From Thozetella sp. PMI_491 (taxonomy: Eukaryota; Ascomycota; Sordariomycetes; Chaetosphaeriales; Chaetosphaeriaceae), in NCBI GenBank assembly GCA_021432635.1, contig MU270031.1, positions 1,154,508 through 1,218,507 of the forward strand: a stretch of DNA of 64,000 nucleotides, written 5' to 3'. The position numbers were made by a program, and so were the translations under genes. Positions 11,301 through 23,126 of this stretch are shown in pieces. Every line of letters starts with the position of its first letter. Positions within the stretch are counted from its first letter, which is position 1. The notes below the pieces were generated by a model that worked only from the letters and a program-made list of their open reading frames with translations, searched no databases and was not told the origin of the DNA.

Positions 11301-13704
11301 GCCCCCAGAAGCCCTCGAGGCCCTGTCAGTCCTCTCTGCTGCCTCGACTTGGGCTCGCCGGTCGGGCTCAATCCGTCATCCCCACCTCAGACCTCTTTTT
11401 TTCTTTCCCCTTCGCTCCGCCGCTCGGCTAGCGAGGAACGCACTACGCTAGGCCAATCCATTAATCCCTCGAGGCAGATACATAGTACCTACTCCGTACT
11501 TTAGGTAGTAGTACCGTCCGCCATGTGCTGAGTGGGCTCCTCTCGGCAGGAGAAATCACCCACGCCCCGAAATGTTAGATGACCCACCATCGGTACCGGC
11601 CAACTCATAGCGCCTTGGGGCGTCCCATGGGTCTCGTGACCCCTCTCCCCCTACCCGTCCCAGCTTGTCTTGGGAATAGGGCTTGTGGCAAGGACTCCCC
11701 AGGGCCTGCAGCAGGGCAGGCGGACAGGCAGACACCCACCTCGAGAGCAAACATCCCCCCCTCTTCTTCTCAACAAGCGAACATCCCAACACTATCCCCC
11801 CATCTCTGGGTCAGTCGTCACCCAGTCGTCGCCTTCGCTAGGCTCCCCGTTTTGTGGCCCCCTCCTCGTGAGCCTGGTCCAGCCCATCAGCGCATCCCAC
11901 GGAATCCCTGCGTGGGGGGGAAAAGCCGAAGGGCATGCAGGGCTGAATAGTGAAGACGACAATTAGGGAACGCGCCGCTAGGGTGCCACTGGCGGCGCCC
12001 TCTCGCCTCCCGGCCCGGCCAGTGGGAAGGAAGCACGGGTTCCTGCGCATAGGATCACGAGGATGGTGTGATGTCCTTGACCTGTCAGTTTGTTGGGCAT
12101 CAGGACATGGCCGTCCCGACGACCTGCCACGCCAGTCTAGTTCCCCCATCCCCTCATCTGGCCATGTAGAGATCAAGTGGGCAAGTCGCGAGGACCCCTA
12201 TTAGGTAGTATGCAGTACTAGCGAACCATGTGCTGGCCACCGACTTGCCAATACTCGAGAGCGGGCCAATCTCCGCGATGCACGGGAGCAAGGGATAGAA
12301 TTAGTCGAGTTGACAAGAGAGAGACGAAGTAAAGGAGAGAGAAAAAAAAAAAAGGGTCCAGATACAAACGGTCTAACTCTCTACACACGTGTCACACAAC
12401 TGTTGGGGCCGTCCTGGAGCGGTCTGCCAAAAACGGGACGGAACGTCGCAAGGGGTTTAATGATACTCGACCAGTGCGCTAGGGTCGATCCATGGGGGTT
12501 CTCTCGGGATGGTCTCCGGATTGCTCACTCATCATCCCACTCGACATCCCACGCACCCACGGCGGGAGCAGGTGTCGTTCGTCTAGAGCACTCTCCTCGA
12601 ACGTCTCGTTAGATAGCAGAGGAACACAGGCCCCCCTTCGCAGTAAAGGCCGAGGAAAATACGGCGCGTCGGGCCATGTCGGGCCTCGCTCGCAGTACCA
12701 TCTCCCGAGCCGTGCGGTCCCGAGGAGACGGGATCCCCCGCCTTCCGGAGGTACCGGCCCCTCGCGAAACCCACAGTCCTCCACAACACCCTCGGGTCGA
12801 GACCTCTGACCGACTGTTGTGGCCTGGCTTGACTAGGGCTCAGAGAGCACCGACTGCATGTCGCTGATTTAATGCCCCCGTTTCCCCAGGGATTCCCTGG
12901 CTCCAATCAGAGAGGCCACGGCTCGCGCCGCGGGTCTATGTACGGAGTCGGGGAAGGTTCTCCAAGGTGTCTGAGCTGCCAGGGTTCATCCCTTTTACCG
13001 GGTAGCCGGCGGCGTCCACCTGTACCCGAGCGTCACAATGCCGTGCAAGCTACTCTGTATCCTACACCGAGAGCCTGGTCTCAGGCCTCTGGCGCCTCAC
13101 GGCCATCTGGCCAACATATCTTCTTAATCTGACGGGCGCATCGGACACACTGCTTTACCGGGCAGAACCCATCAACTGAAAACGTCGTGCTTCGTGTGCG
13201 GAGCAAGGTGAAATAACTTTGGACGCCTGCATAGAGGCCTGTACTAGGTAGATCTAGCAACCGAGTCGGGCGTACCACTTCTGTCGACATGTTGAAGCCC
13301 AGCCATCCCCAAGACACCGCCTGTATAATATTCTATGTAGCGCTGTCCCAAGTCTGCCAGAGCCCATGGCTGCCGTCAACGCCGAGACTCCAGACCGCCC
13401 CGTTGGCACCAAGTAAAGCGGCTGAGGGAAGGGGGAGCGTTTCTAAAGCATCTTGCCGACACCCCGAGAGGTTGAAACCACCTCTAAATAAAGCGAGGAA
13501 GAAACAGGTGTAAAACAAAGAGGGTACATGAGGAAGTACAGGTATCTCGTTCAAGCCAACGATCCGCCCCAAAACGCCCATATGCTCGCTAGTTGTCATG
13601 TGTGCTTCCTCTCCCAATAAATCCCGACGTAATACCCCAAGCTTTCCCATTATCGTGTAAATCATAAACATGGGCCTGATGCGCCGAGTAGACTCGTTGA
13701 GGGT
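8307..13704. other. 5.4 kb gene-free interval upstream of vac7
   Basis: No open frame on either strand shows sustained codon bias or a recognisable family. It contains a G13 run (8555-8567), T- and A-runs near 8925 and 9010, two copies of the near-palindrome GTACAGTAC (9077-9085 and 10424-10432), and a TACCTA/TAGGTA inverted cluster near 11480-11520. It presumably includes the vac7 leader and promoter and the 3' UTR of the next minus-strand gene. A long non-coding transcript cannot be excluded. Confidence 0.5.
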
Positions 13705-16700
13705 TTAGGCCGCGAGGCGTGCCGCGTGACGGGCTCTGTCACCACCGCTCTCTGGCAAATCCTCATGGATGTGGAACTCGAGATCCTCGCGGTCCGTCAT
13801 GTGCACGGAGACAGCTCGAGCTCGGGTAGAACTAACGCCACCTAGCTTATGGGGATTCATAGACTCGTCGCGAGTTGTCATGCTCCCGGTGCCAGGCACG
13901 TTCCATGGTGGCTGAGTGGAAGGGTATTCGCTGGGCAGCGAGCTCACATCGCTGGCCTCGTCATCGCAGCCGACTCTAGAACCAGGGCTCTCTGCGTTTT
14001 CGTTGGCGTCATGGCCGTCAACGATCTCGAGATCACAGCTTCCGTAATCTTTGCCGGGGTTTTGCCCGCTTGCGCCTTCGTAGGCAAACCCGGACGCCTC
14101 GGCCTCGAGGATCTCGATCTCCTGGCTCTGGCTCTGGGACAAACTCTGCGTTTCGTACGGATCAACATTCTCTCCATCAGACATGCGATCCTCATCCTCA
14201 ATCCCAGCCCAAGGGATGTCTTCGGGCCGTATGTGCCCTTGCGATTGCTCGGCGTCTGTCTCAACGGCGTCGAGGTCGTCACGCTCGTCACGCTCGTCCT
14301 CGTCCTCGAAAACGTCAATGTTGTCCTCTCCAAAGATGCGATCGAGACTGCCTCCAAAACCATCGTCCGCCCCGCCGTCCGAATCTGTCGAGCTGCCTCG
14401 GTCGTCGTTCTCATAGTCATCGTCCATATTTTCGTCATGGCCTGCGTAGCTGCCGCGAGGAATGACAACAGGTCCGTGGCTGCCTGCCCTGCTGCTGCCA
14501 GTGGGGAATGCATGCGGAGGTTCGGCGTTGCTGTACGGCGTAGCATAGCAGAATGGAGTAGTCCGTCTTTCGCTTCGGTGGTCATCAAAGTAGGCTCCCA
14601 ATCCAATCGGTGCTGCGGAGGGCGAACGAGACATGCTCGTCCTGCTATACCGTGGCGTATTGCGTGGTATGAGGCTGGGCGATCGTGTGCCCAGGCGTCG
14701 CTTAGAGGCCATGGCAGAAACTGTCATCTGCGGGCGGGGGCTGGCGCGAGAGGAGTGGAGATGGGGGATGAGGGGCGAAGAGCGTCGCTCGTGAGGCGAT
14801 GGTCCAGTTAGGTTGGCGCTATATGACGATACGCGGCGGCGAGACTGAGAGGGAGACGGTATCCCCATTATGGAAGCGGCAGGAGGCAGGGAGTTGGTGC
14901 GAATATGTGGTGGGCGGGGGCCTTTCCGGTCTCTCGAGTTGAAAGGGGACTGAGCGCGCATTGCGTTGGGGCTGTTAGTGAGAATTGGCGATTGGATGCC
15001 GGTGAAGAACTGCTGCGAGGGCGAATTCGAGGAGCGACGTGATTGTTTAAACTGCTGAGCCGTGTGCATGCTCAAGGTCGAAGCGCTTACGTTGGGTGTC
15101 GGGGGCTCGTCGAGACGGTCATTCCAACCCCAGCATTCTTCGAGAGCATCTCGTTCGGGGACGTCTCCGCTGCTGCTCTGCGAATCGGGGTACACTCGAC
15201 TGAGCTCACGGAGCTTCTGCCATGTCCACCCACGGTCGACGGCGTACTGGCCGAGGGGATGGTCCTGAAGATACGCCTCGGGCTGGGTTACGTATAGACG
15301 GTGCGTGCCTGTCGCCTTCATTACGACGCTGGAGACCAAGAATGCGTAGTCCCAGAGTGTCGGCGTCGCCATCTCCGCCGGGGCTAGGAACTGAAGGCGG
15401 GAGTTTTTGTGTAGCTTCCTCAGAGGCACCCAAGCCTGCCGTAGGCCGAAGAACTCCGCCATGGGAGAGTTCGCAACCGCATAGCCTGATCTCGCTGCTG
15501 AGCCGGCCGACACTCGGAGAACGTCACCAAAGGTGTTGTTGATAGCTAGCTGGATGCTCCTCGCATCCGAGCCTCTTATGAGGACCGACTTGATGAGGCC
15601 ACGGCTCTTTAAACGCTGATCAATCACCCGCCCAGCGGCGAACGCTCTGGGAAAGAACCAGTTGGCCTCGCGGTTGGGACCAACCCACTCCCCAAAGTTC
15701 GGTGTCTGGGGATCTGGCGTCGCTCTGCTAATAGTATTCGGCATCTGTGTCCATTCTTCATTGCCGGCGGACTGTCGCTGGCTAGGGAAGTCTTTGCCGG
15801 CCAACCAGACTCCTTTGAGGGGGAATGGCAGAAAGACAACCTCGAGCTCCCATGGCTGCGTGTATGTCGGCAACGATGCAGCCTGGAGCTGGTTCACCTG
15901 CTCTTGGAGCGCTTGGATCTGGCTATACATCTCAGAGCGGGAGGCTCGGGCGGTAGCGTTGGTCGACACGGACACGACGCTAGCGTTAGCATCATCCACA
16001 TCGCGCCGTAGGCGATGGCTACTCCCGACACTGCTGTTGTCGTTGCTGAGGAGCCTCTCGACCTCGTCGACCCGAGACTCGAGTTCCGTAACGCGGAGGT
16101 CCATGTGATCGTGTTTTTCGTGCCACTCCTCGTGGCCAGCTACAGAGAAGGACGTGCTCTCCAGATGGTTGATCCTCTGCTCATGGCCCTGGACGAGGCC
16201 TGAGAGCTCCTGAAGGGCATTCCGGCTTGGTCCTGATAACGACACGGCCTGGCTTTCTAGTGCGCGAGGCTTTGGCATCTCGGCATCAGCCCTGGAGAGG
16301 AAATCTACCGGCGGCTGCCCGGCGTTTCCGGCGGCTTCATAGGTCTGCTCCACGGCCGTGGCATCGGACGAGCGCTCCTGCGGCAAGCCGGCACTGGGAT
16401 CCGGGACACCACTTAGTGTCTGGAGGCCCTTCCCTGCGAATGGTCGAAGGTATCTAGTCTGGCTTGAGGCCGCCGTGGAAGGCGGGTGCTGGGACGGCAT
16501 CAAGCACTGAAGTGGGATAGGAGGGAGCGCATTCGCGCGGCTCGCACTCCCTTGGGATTGGATTAGTTCACCCCAGTTCAACGTATCTGGCATGGAATTC
16601 TCCTGGGCCAGAATAGGGCCTTCAACCTGGGCCGGTACAGCTACCTGAAGGTGGTTATTCACTATCGAAGATTGGAAGTTCAACATGTTGAAGTCCAGGG

Positions 16701-17151
16701 AAGAGCCCAGGTTCGATTGAAGCTGAAACGATGGGAGATCCAAGTCCTGGACTGGGCTCAGTGGTTCACGGTTCACCTTGGGTCGCTCATTCTCTTGTCC
16801 AGCGGAGTTCGCCGGCGCGACAGGCTGTGCCTGGGTTTGCGCTGGAGGGGGCGCTGGCTGCGCAGGCATGATATCCTCGTGGAAGCATGCATGGTGAGAG
16901 CACATGCACACCTCGCCCGAGCTGTTAGAGTCCCCTGAGGCCCCTTTCACGGACTGAGGTCGGCTCCAGAAGCGGCGGCAGCCACACCGCGGCAACGTCG
17001 GGTCGGTGTAGTTGCAAGGGCCCGCCGGTAGCACCGGGGCCGGCGCGGGCCCCGATGCACTGTTCAGCGCGGCGGGCTGACCATCATGGTAGATATCGAA
17101 GAGGAATGAGTTGCTGGGGTGGAGGGAGACGTCGAAGGGAGTCGCAGCCAT
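13705..17151 (-). CDS. Large conserved fungal protein of unknown function with a Cys/His-rich N-terminal module
   Basis: Single exon, 1148 residues, not assigned to a named family. In order: an N-terminal segment with CNYTD-x6-CGCRRFW and CMCSHHACFHE (C46, C56, C58, C82, C84, H86, H87, C89, H91), which looks like a metal-binding module; a Pro/Gln/Ala-rich linker; a coiled coil around 310-375 (HMDLRVTELESRVDEVERLL); and a globular-looking block of roughly 430-660 containing VVFLPFPLKGVWLAGKDFP, NWFFPRAFAAGRVIDQRL and FFGLRQAWVPLRKLHK. A long Ser/Arg-rich tail follows, then an acidic Asp/Glu-rich C-terminus. The start ATG is the first in frame (CTCAATGGC); the stop is TAA. The coil plus metal-binding module suggests a scaffold or nuclear role, but that is inference only. 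Confidence 0.8.
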   Translation of the reverse strand: MAATPFDVSLHPSNSFLFDIYHDGQPAALNSASGPAPAPVLPAGPCNYTDPTLPRCGCRRFWSRPQSVKGASGDSNSSGEVCMCSHHACFHEDIMPAQPAPPPAQTQAQPVAPANSAGQENERPKVNREPLSPVQDLDLPSFQLQSNLGSSLDFNMLNFQSSIVNNHLQVAVPAQVEGPILAQENSMPDTLNWGELIQSQGSASRANALPPIPLQCLMPSQHPPSTAASSQTRYLRPFAGKGLQTLSGVPDPSAGLPQERSSDATAVEQTYEAAGNAGQPPVDFLSRADAEMPKPRALESQAVSLSGPSRNALQELSGLVQGHEQRINHLESTSFSVAGHEEWHEKHDHMDLRVTELESRVDEVERLLSNDNSSVGSSHRLRRDVDDANASVVSVSTNATARASRSEMYSQIQALQEQVNQLQAASLPTYTQPWELEVVFLPFPLKGVWLAGKDFPSQRQSAGNEEWTQMPNTISRATPDPQTPNFGEWVGPNREANWFFPRAFAAGRVIDQRLKSRGLIKSVLIRGSDARSIQLAINNTFGDVLRVSAGSAARSGYAVANSPMAEFFGLRQAWVPLRKLHKNSRLQFLAPAEMATPTLWDYAFLVSSVVMKATGTHRLYVTQPEAYLQDHPLGQYAVDRGWTWQKLRELSRVYPDSQSSSGDVPERDALEECWGWNDRLDEPPTPNVSASTLSMHTAQQFKQSRRSSNSPSQQFFTGIQSPILTNSPNAMRAQSPFNSRDRKGPRPPHIRTNSLPPAASIMGIPSPSQSRRRVSSYSANLTGPSPHERRSSPLIPHLHSSRASPRPQMTVSAMASKRRLGTRSPSLIPRNTPRYSRTSMSRSPSAAPIGLGAYFDDHRSERRTTPFCYATPYSNAEPPHAFPTGSSRAGSHGPVVIPRGSYAGHDENMDDDYENDDRGSSTDSDGGADDGFGGSLDRIFGEDNIDVFEDEDERDERDDLDAVETDAEQSQGHIRPEDIPWAGIEDEDRMSDGENVDPYETQSLSQSQSQEIEILEAEASGFAYEGASGQNPGKDYGSCDLEIVDGHDANENAESPGSRVGCDDEASDVSSLPSEYPSTQPPWNVPGTGSMTTRDESMNPHKLGGVSSTRARAVSVHMTDREDLEFHIHEDLPESGGDRARHAARLAA

Positions 17152-19539
17152 TGAGAGGTCTAGGCAGCATTTCCCGACTCCAGCGATGTTGGAACGGTCG
17201 CTGGGGCGGCCGCAAATTGAAAGGGTTGAGAAAGCTCAGAGGCGCAAAGAGAGAGGTGCGGTTGGGGTCGTCGTGTCAGGTCGGAAGGGGCGCTGCAGAT
17301 GTAATTGCCGATAAGGCGACCCAACGCCAGGCCGGCTGGGTCGCAAGCACGGGCGCAGCGGCTCTATCTAGTACATGATACTGCGACGGTCAGTCTCGGG
17401 CGTAAAAGAGAACGAGAGCAAGAGGCATAGCAGCCGCGCATCGGAAACACCAGGAAGCCTCAGGCAGACATCGAGTCGCAGAGGACCACCTAGAGAGGTG
17501 GCGATGAGCGCAGACAAGGCGAGCGGGGAATCCAAGCTCCCGGCTAGGCGCAGGCTGAGGGGAAGGCGGCGCACGTACTTATACCCGCCTCGAGAGGCGG
17601 TTTGCAAAAGTTCGAGGGTCAGGCCGGAGCAGACAGCAAAGGCGTGCGCAAAGGCGTGCGACGGCGAGGCGTACGAGATTGAAGCGCCCGGGAGGAAGAT
17701 GCAGGGAAAAGGTGAGGCATACGCATTGGTTTGCGGCGAGACACTTTGGTAGGCGGAGGAGTTGCGGAGAAAAAAAGAGACAGGGACGGAGGGAAGGTGT
17801 GTGGGGTGTGTGGGTGGATGGACAGGGGGTCCCGTCTCTACCGTCGAGAGCTGTCTTGCCTGCAGAAGAGCAGCAAGGCCCCAAGCGATCTTCTAGGGGG
17901 AGGGGGTGGACAGATAATAAATCCCGGCGAGCTTCAACCAGAGGAGAGAGCAGGAGGGGTGTGATGTCCTAATCGGTATGAACCGAGGGCGTGAGAGTTC
18001 CTCGTTTATGGTATGGGCATCGGCATAGAGACGACACACCGGGGGCTATGCAGATACTTCGTAGAAAGTTCGTGCAACGAGGCAGGCGAAGCTATCGAGA
18101 GGTCATCCGAACGACCGATGACTCGACCAGAACCCACCCATGCGTCGAGGCAGCAGGGGTGCGGGAAAGAGGCGCCACAGTGCAGCAGAATGGCACTTGC
18201 CGGGGAAGGCACAAGGCAAACGCCTTCCACGCCGACGCCCTTCTGCCTTCCCATTTCCTGGTGCGCAATCCCGCTGCGTTGTGGTGCGTGCTGCATCATC
18301 CACCTCCCCCAAAGGCACACCACATCGCATACACCCACACGCCCACACACCCCTCTTCCACGCGGCGGGCAGCCTGCGGCAACGGCCGTCCACCACTGGT
18401 TCGCCGGGTTTAGAAAGGGAGGGGGTGTGTGTTGTTGCCGTCCCAATACGGTCAGCTTTGGGCACCTATTCCTCCCTCCCGAAACGCGTCGACGAGTGGC
18501 CAGCGGACGCCCGCTTCGAGCGGGGCACGACACGAAACCCCGGTCTTTTTCTCGATTGACACGATCCTATTGGTCACAAAGCACTTTAGATCCCTGCGGC
18601 CGCGTCGCGGACCGCCTTGTCACTCATTGAGAGCTCTCACCTCGTCCTCAGCTAGGGTATGGTGCGAGTGGCAGAGGCGACTCTCCACCAGTGACTTTGG
18701 TTCCTTAGCATGCACTAGTGCCAAACGCAACAAGTCTATCCCAAGCGACCTACCGTCGCACTCCGGCTTATCCCTACACCCGCAGGAGTAAAAGGGAGGG
18801 GGCAAGGTAGGGGTGAAGAGTGCTGTGTCCTTTTTGGTCTGTCACCTTCGGCTGGGTGCATGCAGATACAGCTCCATATTCGGCGTTTTCTACTCGGAAC
18901 GATAGAAAACGTGGTTGGCCGGTGCCGTACGGACTACGCTCTATAGAATCTCGCCGAAAGACTACCACAGCTGGACGTCTTCTCAAAGCAGGGCTTCGAT
19001 ATGACACGCTCCGAGAAGGATCGAGGGCGTGGCTCACCGCATCTTGTGCAGTTTTGACCCTGTTCACAATGGTACATCCGCCGGGGGTCCTCGCAAGCGC
19101 AGATCCGGCGAGGCGGCCATACGATTGCGCAAGAATACGCGCGCTTGCGTTGCCGTTGCGCGTTCGCCTCACCTTACACCTCACGCACGCCGTGAATGCA
19201 GATTCCTGCAATCTAGGGCTATGAATTGTATGGCCTGTATTTAATCTCGGGCTTGGCCATGCCCGCTATGCCATGTCGCCATCTTGACGAAACTATTGCT
19301 TATGGTGGAAGCTACCATGAGGAGCGAATCAGCCCGTCTTGCTATGTAAAGAAAATAAGAGAGGTATAGCCTTGCGTCCGATGCCCAACTCCGCTCAGTC
19401 CCCGGTTAGAATGCCGTATATGGTACACACCATGGATGCCGAGTCCGGCTCCATGCGTCTAGTTTATCATGAATATGGGGGTGACCCTTCCCCCCACCCA
19501 TTGCTGCCTCCAGGGGGCTGCATGGCGTGGCAGTGGTGC
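17152..19539. other. Intergenic between two minus-strand genes
   Basis: Upstream region of the 1148-residue protein gene and 3' region of the next. Open frames of up to about 200 codons between 18000 and 18630 exist on both strands at once, overlap each other and show low-complexity His/Pro/Thr composition, so I do not call them. Confidence 0.5.
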
Positions 19540-21324
19540 CTACACCTCGCCCCAGCTCCCCATTGGACCGGTGCTCGCAATCATGCTGCCGGTCCCGATA
19601 GACCCGCCGATGTCCCAGTAGTGTCGTGACGAGTGCCTGGACGACACGCTGCTGCGCCTGGCCGACGGCCGCGTGCTTTGGCTTGCACAGCTCCCCGTGC
19701 GGTGGTGCCGTATCGCCACGGGGCTCGCCGGGCTCGTCGCCTTGAAGGTGCGTCGCTCAGACGGCCGGGTTCGCTGATGCCCGTGTGGGTGCGAGTGCGA
19801 GACCAGAGGGTGGTGCTGGCGCACCCGCGCCGCCTTAGCCGCGGCATCTTGGGTACTGGAGGTGGCCAGGTGGGAGGTGCCCGAGTTGAACGCGGGGGGG
19901 GCCCGAGACGGGCTGAAGCGGGAGCGTAGGTATCGGAACACCAACTTGATGTCCAAGTCCTGCTCCCACTCCTGCTGCGTGAACGTTTCGGCGGGGTCGG
20001 GCCGACCAGTCAGCTCTTCCAGGCTGGCCTGCAGGGCCGCGGGGGGCTCGCTCCGCGCCCCGGGGATGTTGACCGGCTGCGTGACCGTCGGCTGGAATTG
20101 AGGCATCGGAAACGAACTCTCCTCTACCTTCTCCTGTGGGGGCGGCGCGGCATCCTGAGCCGACTCGGGTATGACTGGAAGGCCCGCGTACGGCAAGGGC
20201 GTCTGCTGCATGCGCTTGTAGGTCGAAAAGGCGCCGGGGTGGTGGGTCGACATCTGGTGAACCAGAAGGCCGAGCTCTTGCGCGAACCGTTCCAGCATCC
20301 GCAAGTGCCAGCTCGAGTCATCCGATGACTCGACAGGGTCTTGTCCCAAGGCGGGCTGGAGTGCGGATGCCTTAGGCGTCGAGGAGAGATCGTCCTCGTC
20401 GGGGAGAGCTTCCCCGAATAGGATGGAGAGGAGACGGTCATCGATGCCCATGAGGTCACGGATGACTCTCCTCGTGAAGCGGCTCCAGGTTTCGTCCTGG
20501 GGCTGGGCCGCGGACAACGCCGGCTCGTCTTGGTCGTGCCAGTCGTTGCTCGAGAGCTCCATGTCCTCGGCCGCTTTGTCTAGAGCACTCGCGGTCGCCA
20601 GGCTCTCTATGATGCCGCCCCGAGGGCGCTGCGAGAGCGTTTCAGACTGTCTTCTCCTCCTCGTTTCCTTCTGTATCTGGTCGAGGAGCAGGCGGCTCTG
20701 TTCTAGGCGCCAGTCCTCAATCCTACGAATCCGATCCGACTCCCGCACTTCGTTCGCAAGCTCGGTCTCAGCCCGCTCCATACTCTCCCTCCTCCTCTTG
20801 ACACGGCGCGGGTTATACCGCTCGAAGGCGTAGAGCTGCTCCTGCTCCTCCGCGCCCATCCACTGGGAGGGGAGCCGGAACGAGCCTAGTCCATCGTGGC
20901 CGGGCAGTACGGGCGCCACATCTGAACCGCCGGGCGGGTTGGTGCTGTACGGGCTGGGGATGGTGCGGAACTCGGGGAGGTGGCTGTCTAGACTGTCAAG
21001 CTCGGCATCCTCTTCGGCGATGCTCTCGTCGATGACGTCCGAGGGGACGGCTGAGTTTTGCGGCTCCGAATTACGATCGGATCGGGCGAGCGTCCCTAGG
21101 CTGCCGAGGTCGCTGATACGGGAGCGCCCTGGCGTCTGTTGGGTATCCTCGAAGGAGCTCAGGTAAGATGTGGTCGTCCCGGCGTCGGTGGCAGGGGAGA
21201 AGAGCACCCAGGTCTGCGACTCATCAGGGCCCGAGCGGACCTGCGGAGCAAGGTCGACCGACGACTGGCGAGCGTCGCCTTCGACCCGAACGACGCGGTG
21301 TTGGACGGGCTGATGGAAGGCCAT
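19540..21324 (-). CDS. Conserved fungal protein of unknown function with a basic coiled segment
   Basis: Single exon of 594 residues. The frame stays open 51 bp further upstream, but only from a GTG. The first ATG (21322-21324) sits in an ideal context (CCACCATGGCC) and is chosen. Features: an acidic N-terminal third (EEDAELDSLDSHLPEF); a basic helical stretch from about residue 175 (NPRRVKRRRESMERAE and KETRRRR) that could be a nuclear-localisation signal inside a coiled coil; a short structured block (WSRFTRRVIRDLMGIDDRLL and WHLRMLERFAQELGLLVHQ); and a Gly/Ser-rich C-terminus (WDIGGSIGTGSMIASTGPMG). I do not recognise the family. Codon usage is strongly C-ending along the whole frame, so it is a real gene. 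Confidence 0.75.
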   Translation of the reverse strand: MAFHQPVQHRVVRVEGDARQSSVDLAPQVRSGPDESQTWVLFSPATDAGTTTSYLSSFEDTQQTPGRSRISDLGSLGTLARSDRNSEPQNSAVPSDVIDESIAEEDAELDSLDSHLPEFRTIPSPYSTNPPGGSDVAPVLPGHDGLGSFRLPSQWMGAEEQEQLYAFERYNPRRVKRRRESMERAETELANEVRESDRIRRIEDWRLEQSRLLLDQIQKETRRRRQSETLSQRPRGGIIESLATASALDKAAEDMELSSNDWHDQDEPALSAAQPQDETWSRFTRRVIRDLMGIDDRLLSILFGEALPDEDDLSSTPKASALQPALGQDPVESSDDSSWHLRMLERFAQELGLLVHQMSTHHPGAFSTYKRMQQTPLPYAGLPVIPESAQDAAPPPQEKVEESSFPMPQFQPTVTQPVNIPGARSEPPAALQASLEELTGRPDPAETFTQQEWEQDLDIKLVFRYLRSRFSPSRAPPAFNSGTSHLATSSTQDAAAKAARVRQHHPLVSHSHPHGHQRTRPSERRTFKATSPASPVAIRHHRTGSCASQSTRPSARRSSVSSRHSSRHYWDIGGSIGTGSMIASTGPMGSWGEV

Positions 21325-23126
21325 GGTGGTGGTTTGGCCAGGTGTAACGATGGGCGAAAGAAGCGGCTGACCCACAACTCGTCGTCAAGCGTGATGGATG
21401 CAGGGTCTCTGATGGCTGGTAACCCACCCCGATACGGCGGCTCAGGTGGACGGAGTGTGCTCCCGCGGGTATTAGTCGATTGCAGCGGCTCGAGAACGAT
21501 TCATTCGTGGGCGGCGGTATGGTTTTCGTTCGGTTGTAAATGGGTGCAGATGGGCGCAATGGTTAGGGGCTCCCGACCACTGTGAGGAGAGAGGGGAGGG
21601 GCAGCAGCCAGGTTCCGTCGCGATATTCAGCCTGTTAGGCGCTTGGGGAGCGCAGCAGGCTGGGGGCGTCGTCTTTGTGCAACGTTCCGTAGGCCAGCGC
21701 TTCAAGGCGGAAAATGTCACACAATGACAAGCACCTCCGCACCAAACGTGAGGAACACGGGCAACGGGATGATGGGCGGACGAGGGGATTAGTGGAAGGA
21801 GGATTAGGAGCAGTGGGCGACAGGAGAGATCCGGTCGACGGGGAGAATGGGGGGTGTTTTGGTGAGGGGGCCTGGCGGTGATCACTCCCCTGCATCGCCT
21901 AGACCGGCCCGTCAGGAGGTGTCGTGCTCGCGTGGTACGGACCCTCTCCCCGACTTAAATCCCTACCTAAATATGACGAGATCCAAGGACTCGCAAAACT
22001 TGGCCCAGTGCCCGACCCATTCGTGGTAGGTCCTCGCTCACGCCCCCAACCTAAACGGATGGCTTCTGCTGTCGTGCGTGGCTGCAGCCCCCAAGAATCG
22101 GCTGAAGGCTGACTGTCATCGTCCCACGCTTCCTCTCAACCTGACAATGAGACGCTCGCCCCCGACGTTAGGGATCAACGGCCGATTCTGGGCCGCCCAT
22201 TTTCGCCTGCCGTATCGCGGCAAGTGTCGTTTAATCTCTGATAAGATACGTAGGGGAGCTAAAACTGGCACCACCCCACTAAAAGCCCCCCCCCCCCCCC
22301 AGCTATCATTGCATCAACGACCTCTTGACAGAGCGAGTCAAGACCAGGTCACGCTTCCCGAGCTCGCCTGGCACACGCTCAGATCCCACAGTGCCTTGGC
22401 CACCTACGGCAGCACGCCGGATCTGCCCGAGGTGCGATGCATATCCCGAAAAAGGCGGCTAACTGCTCGGCGTCTGCCCGCTCGTCCACTGTCCACTCGA
22501 TGACGATTTCGTCATCTTGGGCCTACAGTCAGCGGAAGGGTTAGTTAGCCTGCGAGCGCCCAGTCCTACGGACTTGTGTCGGAGTGATGCGCCGACCTGC
22601 ACCGATATCTCTACAGGCCTTCATCTGCATTAACCGTAAACCACCAGCGACCAGGTGGCAGCACTCGCAACCGTTGACTCGAGCCGTGGCGTAGGTCGGC
22701 CACTCCCTCGTGCCCAGGCCCCATCCATGGTGCTTATTCTCAGCTCGCTGCCCTTACCCATGCGCCGCCTCATCACCGCCTCATCGCCGCCTAACTCCCG
22801 CACATGCACGTAGAACCGACGTTGCACAGCCCGCTAGGGTGCCGATTAGGGAAATATGTCGCTGTGATTTGTATTTCCGGGCCTGATGGCCGGACGCTTC
22901 CGTATTCTCGTTGATAGCAGCAAACACATCACATGTCAACACGATGATAGGTCCCCCAAGAGGGCTCCCGAAGATGCCCAGGACAAATCCATTCACGATA
23001 TGCTGGTTTTTACGAGTAAGACCATGACCATGCTAAGCACATTCATGCCCTGTGACTCAGTTCTGAAAATGACCCCAAAGACGCCATCAACCAGTAGACC
23101 CAGGATACCGATCTGCCTACACCGCC
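21325..23126. other. Intergenic with a C15 tract
   Basis: Upstream region of the 594-residue protein gene and 3' flank of rpl10. A run of exactly 15 C occurs at 22286-22300. No coding-like frame. Confidence 0.5.

Noticed and set aside
18006-18630. Opposing frames of 175 and 205 codons
   Set aside because: They overlap completely on both strands, have low-complexity composition and no third-position bias.
21325-21375. Upstream extension of the 594-residue protein
   Set aside because: It begins with GTG; the ATG at 21324 has an ideal context.
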